NCBI RefSeq assembly: GCF_000688255.1
Contig: NZ_JHYS01000009.1
Location: 96,389 to 160,388, forward strand
Origin: Simplicispira psychrophila DSM 11588
GTDB lineage: Bacteria; Pseudomonadota; Gammaproteobacteria; Burkholderiales; Burkholderiaceae_C
DNA length: 64,000 nucleotides
Direction: 5' to 3'
Positions 57,859-64,000 of the stretch are shown here, piece by piece. The notes under the pieces were generated by a model that saw only the letters and a program-made list of their open reading frames with translations, was not told the DNA's origin and searched no databases. Position numbers and translations under genes: made by a program. How positions within the stretch are numbered: the stretch's first letter is position 1; the number at the start of each line of letters is the position of its first letter.

Positions 57859-57912
57859 CGTCGTCCGCCTGTGAAGTTACAGAGACAAAACGGGCAGGTG
57901 CCTGCACTGGAA

Positions 57913-58027
57913 ACTCCCCACGCCAGCATGATCTGGATCGGGTAACGGGGCGAGAAACCGTACGGTTTCCATGGTGGTGCCCCAGGGTGTTTCTCAGTCC
58001 GCGCCACGATGGCGGGACACCCCTGTT
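57913..58027 (-). promoter_or_regulatory. TPP riboswitch (THI element)
   Basis: On the minus strand ACAGGGGTGTCC, a P3 stem (GTCCCGCCATCGTGGCGCGGAC), CTGAGAAACACCC, and CCCGATCCAGATCATGCTGGCGTGGGGA match the TPP aptamer core. A 4-bp GCAG/CTGC hairpin and CGTTTTGT lie between aptamer and thiO, so either termination or translation control is possible. Confidence 0.93.
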
Positions 58028-58096
58028 TCGTCCTGGCGGAATTACAGCACATCCCGATAGCCACAAACTTGATGTGGCACATGCATAATTTTCACC

Positions 58097-58990
58097 ATGA
58101 CGCTCACCGATATTTCTTCTGCGCAGGCGCCCTTGCAGATGCCCCGTTCGCCTGATTTGCCTCATTACGCCCGAGTGCTGTCCATTGCCGGCTCCGACAG
58201 CGGTGGCGGCGCCGGCATTCAGGCCGACCTGAAAACCTTCAGTGCCCTGGGTTGCTACGGTATGACGGCGATCACCGCCATCACGGCGCAAAACACCCAG
58301 GGCGTGCGCGCCATCCATGGCATTCCGGTCGATACGTTGCGTACGCAGATCGATGCGGTGCTGGAAGACATCGGCGCCGATGCCGTAAAAATTGGCATGT
58401 TGCACGACCCCGAGGTGGTACGCGTAGTCGTCAAAGCCATTGCGCGCCATCGCCTGCAGCAGGTGGTGCTGGACCCGGTCATGGTGGCTACCAGTGGCGA
58501 CCGCCTGATGGCGCTGGAAACTGTCAACGTGCTGGTGCAAGAGCTGTTTCCACTGACCACCATCATCACGCCGAATCTGGATGAAGCCGCCTTGCTGCTG
58601 GGGCGCAGCATTGACGGTGCCGATGCGCTGGACGATGCCGCCACTGCCTTGCTGGCGCTGGGCGCGCCAGCGGTGTTACTCAAGGGCGGACACCTGCCCG
58701 GCGATACCGTGGTGGACGTATTGGCACTGGCTGATGGTGGGCGCTTGCGCCTGCAGTCGCCGCGCATTGCCACGCACAACGGCCATGGCACCGGCTGCAC
58801 GCTGTCTTCGGCCATTGCGGCGCATCTGGCGCTGCGCCTGCCGCTGCCGCAGGCAGTAGAGCAGGCGCGGGCCTACATTCTGGGTGCGATTGCCGCCGGC
58901 GCCCACGTCCACACCGGCCATGGCCACGGGCCGCTGAACCATGGCTATGCGCCGGTGGTGCAGCGGGTGTTGCAAGGGGGCGGGGATTGA
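58097..58990 (+). CDS. thiD: hydroxymethylpyrimidine/phosphomethylpyrimidine kinase
   Basis: The product is 297 aa, a ribokinase-like enzyme that phosphorylates HMP and HMP-P to the diphosphate used by ThiE. LSIAGSDSGGGAGIQADLKTF, GVRAIHGIP, VLDPVMVATSGDRL, TPNLDEAALLLG and HGTGCTLSSAIAAHLAL are complete. It is divergent from thiO; the riboswitch acts on the other strand, so thiD is not controlled by it directly. It is convergent with the DUF72 gene. Confidence 0.95.
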   Translation: MTLTDISSAQAPLQMPRSPDLPHYARVLSIAGSDSGGGAGIQADLKTFSALGCYGMTAITAITAQNTQGVRAIHGIPVDTLRTQIDAVLEDIGADAVKIGMLHDPEVVRVVVKAIARHRLQQVVLDPVMVATSGDRLMALETVNVLVQELFPLTTIITPNLDEAALLLGRSIDGADALDDAATALLALGAPAVLLKGGHLPGDTVVDVLALADGGRLRLQSPRIATHNGHGTGCTLSSAIAAHLALRLPLPQAVEQARAYILGAIAAGAHVHTGHGHGPLNHGYAPVVQRVLQGGGD

Positions 58991-59008
58991 CACACCAATC
59001 GATGCGCA

Positions 59009-59905
59009 TCACACCAACCCGAGTCGCTCCATCATCGTGCGCGCATTGCGCTGTCCCTGGTCTTCGTGGTTGTTGTTGAAAATAATCTGCAGTACCTGCA
59101 CGTTTTTCGCCAGCTCCACAATGGCAGGTGTCAGCCCCTGCAGTTCCGCGTCGCTGTAGTCGTAGTTGAAGCGGTCTGATGCCGCGCTCACGCCCTTGCG
59201 GTTCCAGGCCTCTTGGTTGCGCCCGTGCAGGCGCAAGATGGCTAGTTGTGGATTGGTGTGTGCCCATACCGCTGGCACGCTGTTGCTGAAACCGCGCGGG
59301 CCATCCACGACGACGTGGGCCACGCCCAGCTCCCGTTCAAAATCCAGTGTGGACTGCACCGCATCTTCTGTAAACCAGGATGCGTGGCGGAATTCCACGG
59401 CCAGTGGATGCCCCGCCATCCGTTCGACACATTCGCGCACATGCGCATGGCCGGCGCGGTTGCGCACCACCCAGGGTGCGAACTGGAAGTGCACGGCCGT
59501 GAGCTTGTGGGCCTGTTGCAGCGGCGCCAGGGCCTCAATGAAGCGGCGCCACAGTTCGTCGATCAGTTCACGCGGCAGGTTGCGGTAATAGAAGACGCTG
59601 CGCGACAGCGGCGGCAAGGCGTCCTGCAAGTCCTTGTGCAGCACGCTGGGTGAGGTCTGGTGGCCAGTGAACAGCCGGAATGCCTTGACGTTGAACGTGA
59701 AGTCGGCCGGCGTTCGCTCGGCCCACAACTGGCTGTTGGCCGAACTCGGTATGGCGTAGTAGCTGGAATCCACCTCCACCATCGGAAAGCGCGAAGCATA
59801 AAAACGCAGCCGTGCTTCGGCTGTCTTGGCGTCGGGTGGATAGAACCTTTTGCAGGCGATCAGCGATTTGTCCGTCCAGGACGCGGTACCGACCAAGATC
59901 GTCAT
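59009..59905 (-). CDS. DUF72 family protein
   Basis: The product is 298 aa, a TIM-barrel-like protein of unknown function (YecE group). MTILVGTASWTDKSL and RFPMVEVDSSYYAIPS open the domain. HFQFAPWVVR and LAVEFRHASWF follow, and LRLHGRNQEAWN is near the end. The ATG at 59903-59905 is preferred over an upstream start at 59959, which adds a non-conserved extension. Confidence 0.85.
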   Translation of the reverse strand: MTILVGTASWTDKSLIACKRFYPPDAKTAEARLRFYASRFPMVEVDSSYYAIPSSANSQLWAERTPADFTFNVKAFRLFTGHQTSPSVLHKDLQDALPPLSRSVFYYRNLPRELIDELWRRFIEALAPLQQAHKLTAVHFQFAPWVVRNRAGHAHVRECVERMAGHPLAVEFRHASWFTEDAVQSTLDFERELGVAHVVVDGPRGFSNSVPAVWAHTNPQLAILRLHGRNQEAWNRKGVSAASDRFNYDYSDAELQGLTPAIVELAKNVQVLQIIFNNNHEDQGQRNARTMMERLGLV

Positions 59906-60052
59906 GTGGTACTCCGGGAGAGGGCTGCCCGTCATAGGGCACGGGGTGGCGGCCACCATATTGCCCTGTAGCGGGTGCTGCCAATGAAAGAAGGCGCCGC
60001 ACCCTCTTGCGAGAAATAGCCTACTTGGCCGCCAGTGGTGCTCCCGTCCCGC

Positions 60053-62173
60053 TCAGACCGTGCGGCCAGCCCGGTGGCCGTCGTGCATCGCGCCTTCGAT
60101 GTAGTTGACGCCAGCGCAGTCGCCAATGCGCTGCACCGGCACGCCCGACGCCGCTAGTGCCGTCGCTACGCGGTCGTCGGCTTCGGCGCCTATTGCCAGC
60201 ACCACCGAATCGACCGGCGTGCGCTGCGCAGCGCCGTCAGCATTGGTCCACAGCACCGCGTCGCGGGTGATTTCCTGCACCGTCGCCTTGAGGTGCAGCG
60301 TGCCGTGCGAAGTGACAGCGTCCAGCACGCGCCAGCGGCGCACGATGGACAGCTCGCGCCCGGCGCGGTTGCCCGGTTCCAGCACCGTGACCTGGCGGCC
60401 GCGCGCCAGCAAAAATTCGGCCAGCTCCAGCCCGACCAGGCCGCCGCCGACGATGACCACCTTCTTGCCCAGCGGCATCCACAGCTTGGACAGGCTTTGC
60501 AATGCCTGCGTGCTGTCGGTCACGCGCAACATGCCGCCGGCTTTGAACATCGCGCGCTCGGCCAGTCCCAGCTTGGCCTTGGCAATCTCGTCGGCGCGGT
60601 CGCCGGTCATCAGGCGGCGCAGTTCGTCGCCGCTCCAGACATGCTTTTGCTCGGCGCCCTTGATGGCTGGCGCGGCGCGGCGAGCGCCGGTGGCTACCAC
60701 GATGCTGTTGGGCTTGAGCCGCGCCACCAGCGCCGCGTCGGCCTCGGTGGACAGCTGCACGTCAATCGGCAACTGCTGCATCTGCTCGACCAGGTAGTCC
60801 AGCAGCTTGCCGTTTTCCGGGTAGGCCAGCGCGGCAAAGAACAAAGTGCCGCCGAGTCGGTCGCTGCGCTCGACCAGTGTCACGCGGTGGCCGCGCAGCG
60901 CCGCCACGCGCGCTGCCTCCATGCCGCCGGGGCCGCCGCCGACCACCAGCACATGGCCGGGGGTGGCAGCAGGCTCGATCGGCGCCTCGAACTCATGGCC
61001 AGTCTGCGCGTTGACGGCGCACTTGACGCGCCGGTTGACAAAAATCTCGCTGACGCAGGCGTAGCAGTAAATGCACGGCCGGATGTCTTGTGGGCGGTTG
61101 CGTTCCAGCTTGATCGGAATGTCGGGGTCGGCCAGCATCTTGCGCGCCATGGCGACAAAGTCGAACTGGCCGTCGGCAATCGCTTGGGCCGCCACCTCTG
61201 GCTCGATACGGCCGGCGGTGATGATGGGAATCTTCACCGCCTGCTTGATAGCGGCAGCGTTGGAGACATAGGCGGCCGGTTTTTGCGGAATCGGTGCGTC
61301 GGTAAAGGCTATGCCGCTGGTCATGTTGGCGTAGGCCGAGACACTGATGGCGTCGGCCCCGGCCGCTTCGCACAGCTTGGCGGTGGCGATGGCGTCCGCC
61401 AGCGTGATGCCGCCGGGCGTGTGCAGCTCTTCACTGTCCAGGCGCACCCAGACCGGAAAATCAGCACCGACGCGCGCTTTGACTGCGCGCAGCACTTCCA
61501 GCAGCAAGCGGGCCCGGTTTTCCAGCGGGCCGCCGTATTCGTCGTCGCGCTGGTTGTAATAGGCTGAAAGAAAGCCAGCCAGGATGTAGGTGTGAGCGCC
61601 GTGGATTTCTATGCCATCAAAACCGGCCTGCTTGGCGCGCTGCGCGGCAGCGGCAAACCATTCAACCATCTGTGCAATGTCAGCCTGGTCCATCACGCGC
61701 ATCCGCACTGGGTGCGGGCCAATGCCGATGAAGGTGGACAGCTCTTCCGGCGTGATGGCCGACATGATGTCGTTCTTCACCATCTTCGGAATCGACGGTA
61801 CCCAGATCTCGCGGCCCTGCGCCCGATCCAGCGCCGCGGTTTTGCCACCGTGGTGCAGTTGCAGCGCAATTTTGGCGCCGTGGCGGTGCACGCGTTCGGT
61901 CAGCGCGGCCAGGCCGGGAATGAAATCGTCTCGTGAAATGCCCACTTGGTACGGCTCGCCGGTGCCATGCGGAAACGCTACCGAGCACACGCCCATGGTC
62001 AGCAAGCCGGCGCCGCCCTTGGCACGCGCTTCGTAGTAGGCCTGGATGCGTTCACCACAAGTGCCGTCGGTTTCAGCAAAGTTCGAGCCCATCGGGGCCA
62101 TGACGATGCGGTTGCGCAGTTCCAGGGTGCCAATGCGTCCGGGCTGAAGCAGCGGGTAGAAAGGGTTGCTCAT
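60053..62173 (-). CDS. NADH:flavin oxidoreductase/2,4-dienoyl-CoA reductase-type FMN-FeS-FAD protein
   Basis: The product is 706 aa. An FMN-binding old-yellow-enzyme barrel (about residues 1-340: NRIVMAPMGSNFAETDG, GFDGIEIHGAHTYILAGFLS) precedes a [4Fe-4S] motif CIYCYACVSEIFVNRRVKC (CxxCxxxCx11C, about 360-380). Then come FAD and NAD domains (VVGGGPGGMEAARVAA; VVIVGGGLVGLELAE). This is the FadH/trimethylamine dehydrogenase layout. Substrate unknown. It is divergent from etfBA, suggesting electrons may pass to or from ETF as in trimethylamine dehydrogenase; that link is inference. The frame stays open upstream across etfB, but MSNPFYPLLQPG at 62173 is the family start. Confidence 0.9.
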   Translation of the reverse strand: MSNPFYPLLQPGRIGTLELRNRIVMAPMGSNFAETDGTCGERIQAYYEARAKGGAGLLTMGVCSVAFPHGTGEPYQVGISRDDFIPGLAALTERVHRHGAKIALQLHHGGKTAALDRAQGREIWVPSIPKMVKNDIMSAITPEELSTFIGIGPHPVRMRVMDQADIAQMVEWFAAAAQRAKQAGFDGIEIHGAHTYILAGFLSAYYNQRDDEYGGPLENRARLLLEVLRAVKARVGADFPVWVRLDSEELHTPGGITLADAIATAKLCEAAGADAISVSAYANMTSGIAFTDAPIPQKPAAYVSNAAAIKQAVKIPIITAGRIEPEVAAQAIADGQFDFVAMARKMLADPDIPIKLERNRPQDIRPCIYCYACVSEIFVNRRVKCAVNAQTGHEFEAPIEPAATPGHVLVVGGGPGGMEAARVAALRGHRVTLVERSDRLGGTLFFAALAYPENGKLLDYLVEQMQQLPIDVQLSTEADAALVARLKPNSIVVATGARRAAPAIKGAEQKHVWSGDELRRLMTGDRADEIAKAKLGLAERAMFKAGGMLRVTDSTQALQSLSKLWMPLGKKVVIVGGGLVGLELAEFLLARGRQVTVLEPGNRAGRELSIVRRWRVLDAVTSHGTLHLKATVQEITRDAVLWTNADGAAQRTPVDSVVLAIGAEADDRVATALAASGVPVQRIGDCAGVNYIEGAMHDGHRAGRTV

Positions 62174-62347
62174 GGGGTGTAGGGGTGTGCAGTGGAAACT
62201 GCAGCCATTGTGAGAGCCCTGCGCGCTCCAACATCGTCCATTTGGACGCTGACGGGTGCGCTGCGGTGCGCCACAGTAGCGAGGATTGAATCGAGCCTTG
62301 TCGATTTTTTGTCTTTCACACAAACCCCTCCTGCTGGAATCCCGCCC

Positions 62348-63097
62348 ATGAAAATCCTTGTCCCGGTCAAACGCGTGGTCGACTACAACGTGAAAGTTCG
62401 AGTGAAGTCGGACGGCACGGGTATGGACATCGCCAACGTCAAGATGAGCATGAACCCCTTTGACGAAATCGCTGTCGAAGAGGCCGTGCGCTTGAAAGAA
62501 AAAGGCGTGGTCACCGAAGTGATTGCCGTCTCCTGCGGCGATGCCAAGTGCCAGGAAACGCTGCGCACTGCCATGGCCATTGGCGCCGACCGCGCCATCC
62601 TGGTGCAGACCGATGCCGAACTCCAGCCGCTGGCCGTGGCCAAGCTCTTGAAAGCGCTGGTCGATAAAGAGCAGCCCGGCTTGATCATCCTGGGCAAGCA
62701 AGCCATTGACGACGACGCCAACCAGACCGGCCAGATGCTGGCGGCGCTGGCGGATCTGCCCCAGGGCACCTTTGCCAGCAAGGTGGAAGTGTTGGGCGAG
62801 AGCGTGCAAGTGACGCGCGAAGTCGATGGCGGCCTGGAAACGCTCTCGCTGAGCCTGCCGGCGGTGATCACCACCGACCTGCGCCTGAACGAGCCGCGCT
62901 ACGTGACGCTGCCCAACATCATGAAGGCGAAAAAGAAACCGCTCGACACCTTCACCCCGCAAGACTTGGGTGTGGACGTGAGCGCGCGCCTCAAAACCCT
63001 CAAAGTATCCGAGCCGCCCCAGCGCGGCGCTGGCATCAAGGTGCCCGACGTGGCCACGCTGGTCGAGAAACTCAAGAACGTGGCCAAGGTCCTGTAA
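62348..63097 (+). CDS. etfB: electron transfer flavoprotein beta subunit
   Basis: The product is 249 aa, the AMP-binding subunit of ETF that takes electrons from acyl-CoA dehydrogenases to ETF-quinone oxidoreductase. [37 protein letters not shown] and [19 protein letters not shown] are typical. [27 protein letters not shown] is the ETF-beta signature. An earlier in-frame start at 62192 overlaps the shared promoter region and is rejected. Confidence 0.97.
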   Translation: MKILVPVKRVVDYNVKVRVKSDGTGMDIANVKMSMNPFDEIAVEEAVRLKEKGVVTEVIAVSCGDAKCQETLRTAMAIGADRAILVQTDAELQPLAVAKLLKALVDKEQPGLIILGKQAIDDDANQTGQMLAALADLPQGTFASKVEVLGESVQVTREVDGGLETLSLSLPAVITTDLRLNEPRYVTLPNIMKAKKKPLDTFTPQDLGVDVSARLKTLKVSEPPQRGAGIKVPDVATLVEKLKNVAKVL

Positions 63098-63155
63098 AGC
63101 GCCAGCGCACGCACCCCCTGTCCATGACTGAACAAGCTATTTGGAAACCCACACC

Positions 63156-64000
63156 ATGACCGCACTGGTTATTGCCGAACACGACAACAGCGCCATCAAG
63201 GGCGCCACGCTCAACACCGTCACCGCCGCCCTGGCCTGCGCTGGCGAAGTGCACGTGCTGGTGGCCGGCCACAACGCCGCCGCTGCTGCGCAGGCCGCAG
63301 CGCAAATCGCTGGCGTGGCCAAAGTGATCCATGCCGACAGCGCTGAGCTGGCCGACGCCCTAGCGGAAAACGTCGCTGCGCAAGTGCTGGCGCTGGCCGC
63401 CAACTACAGCCACCTGCTGTTTGCCGCCACGGCAGCCGGCAAGAACGTCGCCCCGCGCGTCGCGGCCAAGCTGGACGTGGCGCAGGTGAGCGAAATCACC
63501 AAAGTGATCAGCGCTGACACCTTCGAGCGCCCGATCTACGCTGGCAACGCCATTGCCACGGTGCAAAGCCTGGACGCTACCAAAGTCCTCACCGTGCGCA
63601 GCACCGGCTTTGACGCCGCAGTGGCGACGGGTGGCAGCGCCGCGGTCGAAACCGTAGCTGCGGCGGCGGGCGCTGGCCAAAGCCGCTTCCTTGGCCGCGA
63701 AGTGACGAAAAACGACCGCCCCGAGCTGACGGCGGCCAAGATCGTGGTCTCGGGCGGGCGCGCGCTGGGCAGCAAAGAGCAGTTTGACGCGGTGATGGAG
63801 CCGCTGGCCGACAAGCTGGGCGCCGCGCTGGGCGCCAGCCGCGCGGCGGTGGACGCGGGCTACGCACCCAACGACCTGCAAGTGGGCCAGACGGGCAAGA
63901 TTGTGGCGCCGCAGCTGTATGTGGCCGTCGGCATTTCGGGTGCGATCCAGCACCTGGCGGGCATGAAGGATTCGAAGGTGATCGTAGCGATCAACAAAGA
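63156..64000 (+). CDS. etfA: electron transfer flavoprotein alpha subunit, 5' part
   Basis: About 281 codons are visible before the right edge. [22 protein letters not shown] opens the N-terminal domain. [31 protein letters not shown] begins the FAD domain, and [28 protein letters not shown] is the FAD-binding ETF-alpha signature. Only the final 30 or so residues are missing. It follows etfB by 58 bp. Confidence 0.96.
   Translation, partial: MTALVIAEHDNSAIKGATLNTVTAALACAGEVHVLVAGHNAAAAAQAAAQIAGVAKVIHADSAELADALAENVAAQVLALAANYSHLLFAATAAGKNVAPRVAAKLDVAQVSEITKVISADTFERPIYAGNAIATVQSLDATKVLTVRSTGFDAAVATGGSAAVETVAAAAGAGQSRFLGREVTKNDRPELTAAKIVVSGGRALGSKEQFDAVMEPLADKLGAALGASRAAVDAGYAPNDLQVGQTGKIVAPQLYVAVGISGAIQHLAGMKDSKVIVAINK

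Noticed and set aside
60293..61567. A 424-codon plus-strand frame over the OYE-type gene.
   Set aside because: It has Gln/His/Arg-rich composition and no motif; the minus-strand gene is well supported.
62174..62962. Upstream open extension of 263 codons for the OYE-type protein.
   Set aside because: It is antisense to etfB. The barrel starts at MSNPFYPLLQPG and the extension has no domain.

Overview
The window is about 60% GC chromosomal core sequence from a betaproteobacterium, most likely a Burkholderiales/Comamonadaceae member of the Rhodoferax-Polaromonas-Acidovorax type. The basis is gene order (rpsB-tsf-pyrH-frr-uppS-cdsA-dxr-rseP-bamA-skp-lpxD-fabZ-lpxA-lpxB-rnhB), protein sequences, and a dispersed palindromic repeat that I associate with comamonads from memory. 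Genus cannot be settled from this sequence. I see no tRNA, rRNA, IS element, prophage or CRISPR array.

Layout. 1-2.3 kb: the 5' part of an NDP-forming acyl-CoA synthetase-type gene and dadA (both minus). 2.3-17.8 kb: one long plus-strand series for translation (rpsB, tsf, frr), UMP kinase, isoprenoid and phospholipid precursors (dxr, uppS, cdsA), outer-membrane assembly (rseP, bamA, skp), lipid A (lpxD, fabZ, lpxA, lpxB), RNase HII and an rRNA methyltransferase. Many of these genes are translationally coupled. 18-23.5 kb: carAB with a structured leader, greA and a DUF4149 membrane protein. 23.5-24.8 kb: a small glycosyltransferase and a YhbY RNA-binding protein (minus). 24.8-30 kb: rlmE, ftsH, folP, glmM.

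30-44.5 kb is a phosphate and polyphosphate region. It holds a PAS-PAS-GGDEF-EAL protein divergent from ppk1 across a Pho box, convergent ppx, an orphan periplasmic binding protein, and pstSCAB-phoU-phoB-phoR behind a second Pho box. PstSCAB imports phosphate, PhoU and PhoR sense it, PhoB binds the Pho boxes, and Ppk/Ppx store and recover polyphosphate.

44.5-52.3 kb: a polytopic glycosyltransferase, rpmE (type B), rho and trxA (minus), then a flavoprotein and a phospholipase D/cardiolipin synthase-type protein (plus), then a Crp/Fnr regulator (minus). 52.5-59 kb: a FimV-like protein, then a TPP-riboswitch-controlled thiO-thiS-thiG-thiE unit (minus) divergent from thiD (plus). 59-64 kb: a DUF72 protein and an old-yellow-enzyme/dienoyl-CoA-reductase-type flavoprotein (minus), divergent from etfB-etfA; etfA is cut by the right edge.

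The most unusual feature is a roughly 40-60 bp palindromic repeat present in at least eight copies. Four copies lie inside genes (dxr, lpxB, an rRNA methyltransferase, DUF4149) in the same orientation and the same reading frame. They encode a similar hydrophobic peptide with AT-rich codons, including ATA, that look unlike the surrounding GC-rich codons.
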